A DNA stretch of 64,000 nucleotides from Bathymodiolus brooksi (Eukaryota > Mollusca > Bivalvia > Mytilida > Modiolidae). The stretch lies in assembly GCA_963680875.1 (NCBI GenBank), contig OY804578.1, forward strand, positions 100,655,689 to 100,719,688, read 5' to 3'. Under the pieces are notes generated by a model, which was not told the origin of the DNA, made no database searches, and saw only the letters and a program-made list of their open reading frames with translations. The position numbers and the translations under genes are program-made. Of the stretch, positions 43,826 to 56,040 are shown piece after piece. The stretch's first letter is position 1, and every line of letters begins with the position of its first letter.

Positions 43826-44192
43826 ACGTTCGACAGACATTAATATATGTCGATGGAGACGACCGTCAAGATTTAGATGAGGCTGGTCCAGAAGATAGAG
43901 AGGATGAAAATGTAGCTGTTGATCAAATGATTTTTTTTGTGTTTAACGCCACTTTCAGCAATATTTCAGCTATATCATGGCGAGGTAGTTGATCAAGAGG
44001 ACTGTAGAAATCGATGATGACGCAATTGGCGAAAGAGAGGATCGAACAGAAGAAGCTCCAGGGCCGTCCAAAAAAAAAAGGAAAAAAGGAAGACAACCTC
44101 AGAAATGGCAAGAGAATATAGATGGCATTGAAAGGGCAAAATCATTAAAAAATAAGATGATGAAGTGCATGGACAATATTTTAGATATGTGA
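43826..44192 (+). pseudogene. Decayed coding segment interrupted by a SINE fragment
   Basis: Before the SINE the frame reads acidic residues (VDGDDRQDLDEAGPEDREDE from about 43847). After it a second frame reads EIDDDAIGEREDRTEEAPGP, then a basic cluster KKKRKKGRQ, then about 35 residues to a stop at 44190-44192. GTTGATCAA flanks the SINE on both sides, so the coding sequence was once continuous; a further frameshift separates the two halves. An acidic region followed by a nuclear-localisation-like basic cluster suggests a nuclear protein, perhaps a DNA-binding accessory protein of a transposon. I do not recognise the family. Confidence 0.45.
43928..43987 (-). repeat. 5'-truncated SINE1b fragment
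   Basis: Only the 3' core is present (GTTTAACGCCACTTTCAGCA and ATTTCAGCTATATCATGG) with a T-rich start that is the antisense tail. The flanking duplication is GTTGATCAA (43918-43926 and about 43987-43995). Confidence 0.85.
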
Positions 44193-44451
44193 AATAAAAT
44201 AATACTTTTTAAGATTTTTTTTTTATTTTAATGGAAATTGTGTTAGTTTTTCTTCAAGATATATATTAAGCTATCCTATATACCAAGTGATAACAGCGCA
44301 ATGTGATTCATCCTTTAACTCTGGACGTGATACATGGGTGGATATATGATTTAGCTGAAAGGGGTCTAAAATTTCCGAAACCACCTGGTTTTAGCAGAAT
44401 GGTGCTTTAGCTAACTGAACAAAAAATACACATGATTTGTCATTGGGATTT

Positions 44452-44669
44452 GGTTTAGGTTTATGGTGTTTAACGCCTCTTTCAACAATATTTCAGTTAT
44501 ATCGTGACGGTCAGGTTTTTGGTGGAGGAAACTGGAGAACTCGGAGAAAACCACCGACTTGTCGCAAGTCGCTGACAAATTTTATCACTTAATGTTGTAT
44601 CAAGTACACCTCGGCATGAACGGCGTTCGAACTCACAACTTAAGTCGTATAGACATTGATTACACATCT
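44452..44669 (-). repeat. SINE1 copy
   Basis: GGTTTAGGTTTATGGTG tail complement, core, body GGAAACTGGAGAACTC, and B-box complement GGCGTTCGAACTCACAAC. The head is truncated. Confidence 0.85.
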
Positions 44670-44689
44670 AATTTCTTACTAATGTTTAA

Positions 44690-44962
44690 GGATCTGGGTG
44701 GCTCAATGAGTTAGGTAGTTGGATTATCTAACAACTCATACAAGCCTATCACCAATAAAGCGTGGGTTCTCGCCCGGCTTTGTAAATTACAAAAAGGTGC
44801 ACTCGATTCGCAGCCGCAAGTGGTAAAGTTTACCCGTTGCTTGCCCATGGTCGGTGGTTCTCTCCGGGTACTCCGGCTTCTTCAACTACTGAAACTGGTC
44901 GCCATGATATAGCTGAAATATTGCTGAAAGTGGCGCAAAACACTAGAAATCAATCAATCAAT
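44690..44962 (+). repeat. SINE1b copy with (AATC)n tail
   Basis: Head GGGTGGCTCAATGAGTTAGG, B box GTGGGTTCTCGCCC, body CTTGCCCATGGTCGGTGGTTC, core AAATATTGCTGAAAGTGGCG, and tail AATCAATCAATCAATA. Lies back to back with the SINE1 copy at 44452-44669. Confidence 0.88.
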
Positions 44963-47900
44963 AATTACTAATGTTTACATCCACATCCTTGGTTACTAAT
45001 GTTTAATCCACATCTTTTCTTATTAATGTTAACATTTTTTATATGAGGATGAAACCCTATTTAAATCATATTTACCCAATTAGTTTTCAATTTATTTGAC
45101 CCTTTAATAATTGACATAATGTTGTTAGTGTTCAAACGTGCAAAAAGAAAATACATGTTTTGCTTTTACTACAAATTTTCATGAGCAAATTTTCCCCAGC
45201 TACAACCCCCGGTCGAAGTCCACTGCTCACCACGCTACGTATTTTATAATACACTGAATTTAAGCCAGGGGCTTAGAAGCCGGCGCAATGGGGGCACCTG
45301 AAAAGTGTGGGGGTAAAATTTTTCTTATTTTCTTAGCAAAAGTATTATGAATAGCAGAATTTTCAGCATGAAAGCAAAAAATAAATAAAAAAATAATTAC
45401 CAAGAGATTTGAACCTTTTTTTTTTTGCTTGTATGTTTTGGAAGTTTGCCACTTTCTGACTACCTCAGTGTTTCCCTCTCTTTCCTGTTAACTTCTACTA
45501 AAGTTAGACCCGCGCCTCTGTAACCCTTTACTACTCCACTACATATGTATAATGTAGGTTGAAATTCAGTATAAAGGCCCAGCCCATGTGTAAATTTGCA
45601 CAACTCTATGCCTGCCATGAATTATTTCTTAATTTGCATTTAAATTTTGGCCAGCAACATTTTTGAAATTAATTACTAGTATTAAAATGTATTTGTAAGA
45701 ATATAGTTTCACTTACTTAATTATCCCCTCTCTGTTGAGATTGCAACTGATATATTATTGCAAGCAGGGAAAGAAAACCGAATATAATTAAAAGCCGAGG
45801 ACAAAGGACAAACCTGGGAAACATAGAAATGAAGAACTACCAACAATGGCCATCATAACACAAAAACACATAAACAACACGACCCCCGATGGAGTGGGAA
45901 TTAACTCTGGTGCTCAGAAAGAGTAAAGCAGTTCTTGTCTATTGCAATACACCCACTGTGTTGTCCAAACTTTGACTACAGATAAGCTTTCATTACTTTC
46001 CATTTGACTTTTTCTTGGAGCCAGGTCATGTGGTTTTTAAAATAGGCTATTTTATTTATTTACTTGTAAGTAAAGTCATATTGCTTGAGTCTATAATAGT
46101 TCTATGGTACTCGTCTGAAAGGAAAAGGATACATTTAAGAATTTCACCAAAATAATTCATGTTTAGATATAAAATACGTAACAAGATTCTTAATTTTTGC
46201 TTCTAACTCTTCCATACTTTAAGGACATAATAAATGATGCTTAACAAATAGAAAATGATACTTCTGAATTCCTTTGGTATGCTAAATTCATGATAGAATC
46301 AGGAAAAAGATTTTCTTTTTCTTTTTTTCAAATTGTTACAATTGCAACAATACACATATAAGACATCATTTCATATCAGTTTTTACACTTCTAACAGAAA
46401 GGTCATCCCACAAATCCTCTATAGGCCAATTTTTTGAAAAAAATCTTTATTTATAAAAAAAAGTTATGGTGCTTTTAAGGAAAACAATGTTCGACTTAGT
46501 CGTTTTTGGAGCACGGACACATTGGTCAAAGGCCTTGGACCCCAATTTACATGTTGTAAATTTTCTAGAAATGATAAAGGTATGGCCTAAGAATTTATCA
46601 TCATTGAGATATCCTGCCAAATATGAGGTACAACAATTTCCAAGGTTTTTGGATTGTTATTTTCAGGGATATAAGGCATTAAATTTTCAAAGTTTTACAA
46701 TTTGGCGGCCATTTTGATAAATCGGTCCAAAATGGATACAGATTTTGATGACTATTTTTGGTCATAACTTTAGAACCGCTCATGATATTGACATGATTTA
46801 AACACCAATTTCTTTCTTTTTTCAAGTTCTTTCCAATGGATGGACTTTCATTTCAGCTTAATGGCTTTAACAAAATCATGTGTCATACCTAGACTGAGTG
46901 AGATTTGCACAGCATTTCTATGCACTGTAAATTTTATTATTTTTTCTCTAAAAATTAATAATACGATACCTAGATGTCCATTGCTTTGCTGGGGGGCCTA
47001 TAATGATGTAAAGACGTCCCTGACTATTGTTCTATAGTTAGTTATTAGTCACTATTCTATTATTCTGTAGATCGCATGTGTTTCTTTCCTATTTTTCTCG
47101 AATGTAAGTACTAGGTACCAGGTACTTATCGATGATCAACAATGTCATTGTAATGCAGTTGTTCTACCCCAATTGTTATCACTGTGTACTATCGTCCGTT
47201 GTAAGGTGTTCTGTTCTTTATAGTCTATCCAGATGTGATCACGTCACGGGGTACCTTTCCATGATCATCTCAATCTAATTTAAATTGGATCTATAAATTC
47301 GCTTCTCCTGTTGTGACCGTCAAAAAAGGGGGGGATGAACAAGTGAGGAAATTTAATTTTGATGAGATTGATCATCTTGTGTTTTATGGTCAATTTTATG
47401 AAGTTCTGTACTTATTTCATCAAAATGTAGTCACACTCGTGTACTTTTCCCCGTCACAGCAGGTGTTTTGTACTTTAAAATATATTACAAGGTTCAAATA
47501 ATAATATATGACAGGATACAAACATATCATCATCGGAAGGTTATTCAGGATCACTGTCGCTACAAAAACACACAGTGCAACTTCAGTTGACGTTATGTTC
47601 CCACGTCATTCATCATAAGAGGTCATGTAGTAGGGGTCAATAGTTGATTTGCACTGGTGAAAAAGTCAACACCAGATAGCAATTAAAAAATAATAACAAA
47701 ACACTTCAAAATTTGATTGATCTTAGATTGTCATCAAGGAAATACACAAAAAACTTCCTATGATGGTAGAATGTCCTTACGTACCGATCTAACTTCTAAA
47801 GTTCAAAATCACTATAAAAAAAAGCTTAGTACACAAACACTAATATTTAACTAAAAACAAATATGCACTTGGATTTTTTGCAAAAAACCCCAACAAATTA

Positions 47901-48417
47901 TCTTCCTCGACACTAGAAATTAAATGTTATCATACAAACGCATTTCTATACCATAGGCTTTAATATTAATAAAAACGTAGATATCAAATGTTGTGTGAAC
48001 GATGCCGTTACTCGAATAACCTTCACTATGTACATGTAGCTCAAAATCGAAAGATTGGAAAGCCAAATAATTTACAAGTGTTTGGGAATTGAGAGGAAAT
48101 GAATATAAATAGTTAGCGTAATGTATTTTTGTCAATTAAATTTAGGAATTTTACAGAGTAATACATATAACTGACAAACTTTACCGCAATAAATTGCAAT
48201 CACGGGCGCGGATTTAGAGGGGGCGTACGCCACAGAAAGAGTTGCAATGCAAATGTTACACATTTTATTTATTAAGATAATAATAATGTGTGTAATTCCT
48301 CAATCACCTTCTAGCATTAGGGGGCTCTTTATCCTACCAGTGTCGCTACCCTGTACACAGACTCCCCGCTTAGATTTCGCGTTCACTGATCTGTAACATG
48401 GATCCGCGCATGAGTCA
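44963..48417. other. Gene-poor stretch; one Penelope-type tail
   Basis: 45830-45990 (-) matches the Penelope-type tail (TGGCCATCATAACAC..., CACGACCCCCGATGGAG, AACTCTGGTGCTCAGAAAG). A G-rich MITE-like end (CCAGGGGCTTAGAAGCCGG) sits near 45275. Nothing else is recognisable; frames at 46466-46717 and 47313-47501 have no motif. Confidence 0.45.
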
Positions 48418-48538
48418 GTACACCTCAAAAGGGTGGAAATCGAACTCATAGCTTCATTGGAACATTATCAGTGGCGAGCACTTCGTAGCATAGGTATATG
48501 TAATCTTACTACCGTCATATGACCGTGGTCCTTCAATT
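48418..48538 (-). repeat. Degenerate SINE1 head
   Basis: AGTACACCTCAAAAGGGTGG and AATCGAACTCATAGC (B-box complement) with AGCATAGGTATATGTAATC and a worn head. Confidence 0.6.
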
Positions 48539-49439
48539 TCCCTATTAATACAAATTATGTATTTATTGTAACCTTAAAATTACCATAAAGCATTTATGCA
48601 TGGAGAAGAGCTGCAGCCTATTGATTTCATACTGGAAGTTATGTGTTGTATTATTCCCAGTTTTATACGACCTAGTTTCTCAGCTTCGTGGTGCAACCCC
48701 CACCCTCCCATAAAGGATCGTTCTGGTTGTGCAGGACGACTCAAATACATGTACAAACTCACCCCTTAGGACAGGAATTAGGCGAGTGCCACGCTCCTTG
48801 TGCGTAAAAGACACATTCCAGCGGCTCCCGATAAGGAAGTTTGTTAGGAGTGATATTTGTTGGCCCGTTGCAAGGCACAATTTTACGATCCTGGATCATT
48901 ATATCCTCATTTGTCCTCTGTCCATCTAAATTTCCGCTAATAGACCCAACCCGCAAAATCTAATTAAAATTACACGTAGATGTTAGTTATCTCTTCAGCC
49001 TTTTTTCTGTGCCACCAGAAACAAATTAAAAAAAAGTTCATGTCATTTTCCTTTCAATTTGTTTTACGTTCATGGAATATGCTCGAGGACGAGTATAGTC
49101 CCTATTACTGTTGTGTTAGACTTTAAGCATGTATTTCACATTTCAATTGTCTCTCTCCATGCCACGATATAAATGCTGCTTAAGTTGGCATTAAACACCA
49201 ATCAGCCAATCACTTGTCTCTCTAGCTGACTTACGTACCTTTAATATAGATTGAAACAAAAATAGCGTAACTAAATATGATATGCTCTAAATGAACCTTT
49301 AATCATGCTATTTGGGAAATGATAACAGATTGTTCAATACGATAACATGCTGCTTGACATTCCTGGCTAAAGTATACCTCTTATCTACAGGCTTTGAAGC
49401 CATCAAACCACGATCATATCCGAGTGTAACAGACTTATT
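48539..49439. other. No gene; SINE 3' core fragment
   Basis: Only a worn SINE1 3' core (CACGATATAAATGCTGCTTAAGTTGGCATTAAACACC, near 49163-49200, +) is recognised. Confidence 0.4.
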
Positions 49440-50180
49440 TTTAGCAGAGTTGCGACGAAGTCGAACTCGGCTTATAATATGATGAATGTTGTGCGGGCGT
49501 CAACTTTTTCGTTTCCGCACAATATCTTAAGAATGAAATGTCTGATCTAAATGAAACTTGGTACACACATGCCTGGTGGTGAGGGGAGGAAGCCTATTGA
49601 TATTGAGGATCGTAAGACAAAGGTCAAGGTCACAACTTCTAAAAATTGAACAAAAATTTGATACTTTTTTCGTTTCCGCACGATATCTTAAGAACAAAAT
49701 GTAGGATCTAAATGACTCTTGGTACACATATGCCTGATGGTGAGAGGAGGAAGCCTATTGATATTGAGGTTTGTAGGACAACGGTCAAGGTCACAATTTC
49801 TAAAAATAGAACAAATATTTGATAAGCAAGTACAAAGAGATAAACATGAGCTTTAAAAGCTCTTTAACCGATTAAAACATGCAATACATAATACATAATA
49901 CAAAGACATACATAACATTAGCAAACAATCAAAACAGAAGCATGCAATAAAATAAGCATTAAAACATAGCCATAAGCAAGCTGGCAACAAAACTCAAGCA
50001 CATACAAATAAAAGAAACAGACTTGCAAATAAAAATCTCTAGAAAGCAAGCAAGCAGATTCTAGCACTAAACAAAATAAATAAATATCACAGCAAAGACT
50101 AAGGTTCAGAATTATATAACTAGGCATTGTCCATCAATATGTTCGCAACTCGGCTTTCGCACCATTGGTGCGTTACTGAT
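49440..50180. mobile_element. Repeat element with tandem 161-bp units and an insertion
   Basis: GTTGCGACGAAGTCGAACTCGG near 49450 and TTCGCAACTCGGCTTTCGCACC near 50143 bound the element. GTTTCCGCAC(A/G)ATATCTTAAGAA occurs at 49511 and 49672 (two 161-bp units, both with GGTCAAGGTCACAA). Between the units and the right end, 49828-50138 looks like an antisense retroposon tail (GATAAGCAAG... on the plus strand). Confidence 0.6.
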
Positions 50181-50389
50181 TTTTTCTCTTTGATTATCCA
50201 CATCTCTAACAAGACGTGCAATTTATATACCTATACCAATGTCCCTAGCCATGAATTCATATTTTCAAAATTACAGAATATTTAAACTTGTGACGTTACA
50301 ATAAATAAATTTGAGACCTGGAACTTCCAATATTTATAGTAGAATTCTTAATTGATGATATCAGTTTGGGTTCTTGTTAAAAAGAGTTT

Positions 50390-50682
50390 GAAGATACTAA
50401 AGGGGCAATCACAATCCGTATATCCAAAAACAGACAACACAATGGCCAAAAGAAAAAGTACAACAGGACAAACAACGATCAACAAAACATACACATAGAA
50501 CTAAAAATCTAGTAACACGAACCCCTCTAAAAACCGGGGGTGAACTCAGGTGCTCCGGAAGGGTAAGCAGTTCCTACTCCACTAGTGACAACCGTCGTGT
50601 TAATCTAGTTACAAACCCGGTGATAAGACATGAACGAGGAAAGGACCGGGAAGTGTTTACGACAAGTGGAACATATCCGTAG
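50390..50682 (-). repeat. 3' UTR/tail of the Penelope-like element
   Basis: Directly downstream of the reverse-transcriptase remnant. On the minus strand it includes ATCACCGGGTTTGTAACTAG, CCCTTCCGGAGCACCTGAG and the terminus ATTGCCCCTTTAGTATCTTC. Related tails are scattered through the window. Confidence 0.75.
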
Positions 50683-52076
50683 TCATTTGTGACACAGATA
50701 TTCCATACGGTCAATTGCAACCAAGTCGTGATGGCGACCGTAAAACTTTCGAAGTGATGACTTCAACTTAACTAAGAGGAACCCTTGGTTCAGTAGATTC
50801 CTTATTAGCAGCAACCCTCTATCAAGGAAATCCTGATAGGAACCACAAGCTCTGGAATATCGTACCAACTGAGAGATATATGCTCCATATGCAGGTGCTG
50901 CTGGAATGTTGCTGCATATGAATGGAAAGTTCACAATGGGAAAATTGAAATCATCTCTTTTGTCGTAAAGTTTCGTTCTTAACCGCCCCTCTCTGTCAAT
51001 GTCGAGGTGTAAGTCAAGGTATGAAGCAGACCTATCTGTATCTGTGGTATCCTTTATTTCAAGCTCAATGGGATAGATGCGATCAACGAAATCAGCAAAC
51101 CTAGAATTATTTAGTGAAAGGACATCATCTATATAGCGGAACGTGAAATTAAAGGATCGGGCTAGTTTCTTTTCGTTTTTCTTGAGAAGCCCCTGTATGA
51201 AGTATGCTTCATACGAATAAAGGAACAAGTCGGCGAGAAGAGGAGCACAGTTTGTACCCATGATAGGTATGCCGACTGTCTAGAAAACACGTCCACCAAA
51301 GATAACAAATATGTTGTTAATCAAAACTCGAGCATGTTGATGATATCAGTTTCAGAGATTTTTTTGGTAGAATCAGTGTTTTTTTTTTTACAAAATAAAA
51401 TCTGTTCCTTCCTAGCACATGTATTTGTATCTACGTTGGCCATTCTTCTTTATGAAACACAGTTGGACCAAATCCCTTAATTTGACCTTCAGCTTAGAGT
51501 GAGGAATAGTTGTGTAGAGGGTAGAGAAGTCAAATGTTTTAATGCTATTGCAGGAGGAGAGGGACCTAGATTGTATGTACTCTAACAGATCTTTAGAGTT
51601 CTTCAGAATCCACATCTGATTTACACCACCCCTAGAGTAGCTAGTGTCACAGTAACTCTGAAGCCCGGTTTTGACCGCCGATAGAATACATGTTAATAAT
51701 ATGGAAAGGGGTTTCGTGGAGCATTTGGCAGACCCAGCAATATAGTGCTGTTTGAAAGGAATCTTGTGTAATTTAGGAATCCAGTAGAGTGATGGTAGAT
51801 CCAGTTCTTCATCTTTGGTTGAAATTTCAAAGGAATATAAAACAGACCTACGATTGTCCAAGATTTCCTCTTTAGTAAGGTGTCGTCGGGGTATATACAG
51901 GGTTGCCAAGTGAATCGTCAATACGTTACCCAATTCCTTTATCAAGCAGTCTATGTAATGTGATTTACACACAAATACAATATTGTTAGGAGCCGTGTCG
52001 GCGGAGACTAGAACATATTTGTCATGAAGGAGAGACAGGTAATGTCTGGTTGTGCCATCGGAAAGAAATAGTAATG
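50683..52076 (-). pseudogene. Penelope-like reverse transcriptase, broken
   Basis: Two frames, 51412-51972 and 50683-51261, carry successive RT blocks: LDLPSLYWIPKLHK, KPLSILLTCI, motif A FDFSTLYTTIPHSKL, motif B MGTNCAPLLADLFLYSYE and motif C YIDD. Upstream of the first Met, frame continues back to the SINE at 52079 with KYVLVSADTAPNNIVFVCK. Between the two frames are at least two frameshifts and a stop. No GIY-YIG endonuclease follows the RT, which ends about 130 residues after YIDD. The order of motifs and lack of LTRs favour a Penelope-like element; RT identity is firm, the clade less so. Confidence 0.8.
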
Positions 52077-52078
52077 TT

Positions 52079-52194
52079 GGTTTATGGTGTTTAACGCCAC
52101 CTTCAATAATATTTCAGTTATATCGTGGCGGTCAGTTTTATTGGGGGAGGAAACCGGAGAAAACCACCGACCTGTCGCAAATCTCTGACAAAAT
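52079..52194 (-). repeat. SINE1 3' part
   Basis: GGTTTATGGTGTTTAACGCC, core, GGAGGAAACCGGAGAAAACC, ending CTCTGACAAAAT. It truncates the Penelope-like reading frame. Confidence 0.85.
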
Positions 52195-52540
52195 AGTAAG
52201 ATATCAGATAAATCAACAAAGTTTATCACTAGGCTGATGATGACATCGGGAACAAATATAATGAGATATCAAATAAAGAAAAGGACCAAATAATGTTTTA
52301 TATTATTACCTTTCCGAATATCGTTGACACTCCAGTCATTCCTTTGTATTTGTCCCCATATCTCATGGACTTTTGCATTTCAACAATATTATTAATGCCA
52401 ATATTCAAACCACCTGCTTTAAGTTTGGTTTCATTATATTCACGATTGCTCTCATTTTTCTTTTCTTTTCTTATTTGCTCTACTCCAATGCATGCATCCT
52501 TTTCTCGTCAATAGTTACTAATACTGTTATTACAAACATT
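52195..52540. other. No recognised feature
   Basis: AT-rich DNA between the SINE and the minisatellite; frames here have no motif. Confidence 0.35.
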
Positions 52541-52762
52541 CACTGCTTCCTCTTTCTACCCGCTATCACAATCTCTACCATGGGCATCTATTTCACTGCT
52601 TCCTCTTTCTACCCGCTATCACAATCTCTACCATGGTCATCTATTTCACTGCTTCCTCTTTCTACCCGCTATCACAATCTCTACCATGGTCATCTATTTC
52701 ACTGCTTCCTCTTTCTACCCGCTATCACAATCTCTACCATGGTCATCTATTTCACTGCTTCT
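52541..52762. repeat. 53-bp minisatellite, about 4.2 copies
   Basis: CACTGCTTCCTCTTTCTACC begins at 52541, 52594, 52647 and 52700, each unit ending CCATGGTCATCTATTT (GGGCATC in the first). The 173-residue frame across it is an artefact, since the period is not a multiple of three. Confidence 0.92.
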
Positions 52763-52949
52763 TATAATGGCATGTGCAGTGTGTCCATCTGTGTCCTTCT
52801 TTTGTTATGTTTTGGTAGAAATGGTAATTCTTTCAGTGTTGTTCAGCATAAAATGTCCAGTATAACCTGTCAAAATCATTATCCAGGACATTAATAGCGG
52901 GGTCTTTCAGAACTCCAATATGGTCGCCATCTTCTCCATCGTGTCCAGA

Positions 52950-53185
52950 AGTATTCAACACTCCATCTTTAAAAACGAGGTTCGGTTCGTCTTTACCTCC
53001 AGTTGTTTGTAGGAAGGCTCGTGCCTTATTTACTTTATTTGTGTTTGTTTGTGTATAGTGGTGTCCAACACATATTGTGTTGTGTAATTTGTCTTCGTCC
53101 TGTGCCTTGTATGCCCAATGTTGCCAATTTCTCTGGATTGTCCATTCTTGATTGCCCCTTCGGTTTTCTAAGACGTTTATTTAAA
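52950..53185 (+). repeat. Penelope-type tail
   Basis: TCTTTACCTCCAGTTGTTTG, GGTGTCCAACACATATTG and the terminus TTGATTGCCCCTTCGGTTTTC; same family as 13795-14130 in the opposite orientation. Confidence 0.75.
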
Positions 53186-54136
53186 AGATTCATCTTTGTA
53201 TATATTGAGTAGGATGTCTCATGAATGTTTTTTTGTTATTTCTGAAGTGTTCAAGTTATTTATGAAGTACTTCGTTTCGTTCTGGAGATACAATTTCAGG
53301 GGGATTACAAATGCGTGCCATTTACCACTTGCCATCTGAAAACCACCACTTAGCTTCACTATGCTATGACTAGTGAGACTGCCTAAAGAGTCATTATCCA
53401 AGGCATTTCTAGTGGGGTTTTTACAATCGCGTAAGTTTATCAACTGTTTTCCTCATACGTTAGATGGAGGAACGGAATCGGCCGAGTTGTGACGAGTGAA
53501 TTTTTTTTTATTTTTTTTAAAAAAGAACCAAAAAATTCAATCTGTTCACACGAAATATATATTATTAAGCTTATGGTGTTATAAATTGTTGTTTTTTTAA
53601 GTGTTATATCTGTAACCCAGTACATCTAACAAAATTAATTCTGCAACTACATTAAATATTAACTTAAGTTAAGTATTAAAATATTCATGTAACCTGATCG
53701 TAACAAGAAAATGCGGCGGTTTATTTTTTTTTGGGGGGGGGGGGAGTATTTTTTATTAGAACAGTTACATCACGATGTTTATGTAAGCGAGAACAACAAC
53801 AACAAAAAAAGAAAATAACTGAACTCTAGATTTTTAGATAATATCAACACGGTCGGACAGGATATCCATATAGGAAGCATGTTTTAACTTGAACGGATAC
53901 ACTGTACATAGGCTTCTTTAAAAGCATGTCGTATATCTTTGTACCACAAAACGAATAGGTCAAAGTTATCTAGATACACATGATAACCCTGTATAAAGTT
54001 CCATAACAATATGGAATGGATGGCTGGGGGAATTATGGGGTAGTGATTGTTAGAAATACAGCTCGTATCAATGACAATGTCCGAGGAATCTGTAGATGAA
54101 AATTGATATCAATATGCATAAAACGTACCTGTGTTA
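53186..54136. other. No gene; poly-G tract
   Basis: A G run at about 53733-53744 and AT-rich DNA. A short similarity between 52898-52930 and 53395-53425 (ATTATCCA.G.CATT..TAG.GGGGT) hints at an older duplicated repeat. Confidence 0.4.
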
Positions 54137-54152
54137 CTAGGAAAAATATGGG

Positions 54153-54435
54153 TTGATTGATTGATTTTTTTTGTGTTTAACGCCACTTTCAGCAATATTT
54201 CAGCTACAAATGTATGTCATGGCGACCTGTTTCAGTGGTGGAAGAAGCCGGAGTATACGGAGAGAACCACCAACCATGGGCAAGCAACTGGTAGACTTTA
54301 TCATTTGCGGCTGCGAGTCGAGTGCACCCTTTTTTGTTATTTACAAAGCCGGGCGCGAACTCACCTGGTATTGGTGATAGGCTTGTATGAGTTGTTAGGT
54401 AATCAAACTACGTAACTCATTGAGCCACCCGGGCC
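54153..54435 (-). repeat. SINE1b, full-length, perfect 16-bp target duplication
   Basis: CTAGGAAAAATATGGG is duplicated at 54137-54152 and 54436-54451. The copy has an (AATC)n tail, the shared core (with a small insertion near 54207), GGGCAAGCAACTGGTAGAC in the body and a head ending GAGCCACCCGGGCC. A perfect long duplication marks a recent retroposition. Confidence 0.94.
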
Positions 54436-54533
54436 CTAGGAAAAATATGGGCATTTTAAAAAATTTCAAATATATGAATAGGGGTCATCGAAGTCTCAGA
54501 TGCACACACTCCCGAAAAATTTGGAAGTACCCA

Positions 54534-55529
54534 CAGGCCTGGATTAACCCTTAGGCAAAATAAGCATATGCTTATGGCATCAAGGGGTAAGGGGGCAACA
54601 TGAACAAAAATTAGAAACAAAGATGAGAATGAGGGGACAGGTGTACAATGCCTAATTGATGTACCAGAAAAGGCAACTTCCTCATCCACTGAAGCTAGTA
54701 TTGTGTTGTCAAAACTAATCGATGCTTATCCAGATGACTTGAACAGTAATTTATATATTGAGCCTCAGAAGTTTCACTCATATATTCGACATAAAGCTAG
54801 ATACAATCGAGCTGAACTCTATAAAGTAATTGTAGAAAACATCATTGAGTGTGCTTTTCCAAACGTAGAGATTAGCTTGCGTATATTTTTAACATTTAAC
54901 ATTTTCAACATTAATATTGGGTCACAAACAGCTCATTCTCTCAAATGAAGCGTATAAAAAATCCAAACAGAACAACGATGAGACGAGAGGCTGGAATCCT
55001 TATATCTGCTCATGATTAAAGCAGATTTGTTGCGCCAAATTAACGTTGAGAATTTCATCAAAGATTTTGTTAATAAAAAAATGTAGTAGAAAACTTTTTA
55101 AAGTGTAATTTTGTTTCTTTTTTTTTTAAATATTGACAATACTCATAACTGGCTCCTGTTGAAAGAAACAATTTTTAGTATTTCTGTTTGTTTTGTTCCC
55201 TTTATAACATTTAAAAATTAATAGCAAGTTAAAGACTTACATAGTATCTGGTGTCCTAGTTATAAGTAAACAATCTGTTTATACTGTTGTCTGCTCTAAA
55301 GCATAGAGTACAGTCACTGTGTTAAATAAATATGAAAAACAGATATTTGAATGATAAGAGGTTTGGCATAACTGAAATGGAATTCTGAATTTAATGTTAG
55401 GCATTTGACAATAATGTCGAGTTTTGGCATCAAGGGGTCGTGTTAGTTTTTACATTATGCCAGTGGGAGGTGCGGGGGCACTAAGGTTGGCTTATGCTTA
55501 GGGCATAAATTGGATTTAATCCGGCCCTG
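54534..55529 (+). mobile_element. hAT element, 996 bp, perfect 8-bp duplication
   Basis: AGTACCCA is duplicated at 54526-54533 and 55530-55537. Ends are CAGGCCTGGATTAACCC and, read inward from the right, CAGGGCCGGATTAAATCC, followed on both sides by AAGCATATGCTTA / AAGCATAAGCC sub-terminal matches. The element carries the decayed end of a transposase, so it is an internally deleted hAT copy. Confidence 0.92.
54703..55110 (+). pseudogene. hAT transposase C-terminal remnant
   Basis: The first frame has HSYIRHKARYNRAELYKVIV and then ECAFPNVEISLRIFLT, matching the dimerisation region of hAT transposases of the TTF-finger/ZMYM group. Downstream, MKRIKN (in another frame), ISAHD and RQINVENFIKDFVNKK-like residues continue in broken frames to about 55085. 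The catalytic core upstream is missing. Confidence 0.75.
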
Positions 55530-55794
55530 AGTACCCACACCGACCACAGAAATATACAGGTCATAAAAACAAGCTAAGTTCGAGGAAAATTGCTGAAGGC
55601 ACTGTAGTGTTAGTACGAGACATGTTTAAAACGGACGAAGTTACGATGGTTGATTGATTGATTTGTGCTTAACGTCAAACGAGCACTATTTCTGATATAT
55701 TCCGGACGATAACAAGTTCAATAACATATAAAAACGTTTTAGAAATGAGGGAAGTGATGGTTCAACAAGTAAATCAGGAGATTTAACTCTACCA
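55530..55794. other. No gene; partial SINE end
   Basis: GATTGATTGATTTGTGCTTAACG (about 55650) is an (AATC)n tail with a worn SINE core. Confidence 0.45.
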
Positions 55795-56040
55795 ATAAAT
55801 GTTAGAGAATACCGAAGGGGCGATCAAAATGGACAAAGAAACCGGAAACGCGGGGTACATAAGACGAAGAAAAACTGCGCGAATCGAACAAACACAAATA
55901 ACGTAAATAAGACACGAGCCCTCTTACAAACAACTGGAGGTAAAGACGAACCGAACATCGGCGGAAATCGTAACGGACATCACAACACGGAACATCAGAA
56001 CGTAGACACATAACAGGACAACACAAAAAACTAAAAAGAT
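55795..56040 (-). repeat. Penelope-type tail
   Basis: The complement of CCTCCAGTTGTTTGTAAGAG... with terminus ATCGCCCCTTCGGTATTCTC; same family as 13795-14130. Confidence 0.75.

Noticed and set aside
52373..52894. 173-residue membrane-like protein
   Set aside because: Runs through a 53-bp minisatellite in shifting frames; composition comes from the repeat.
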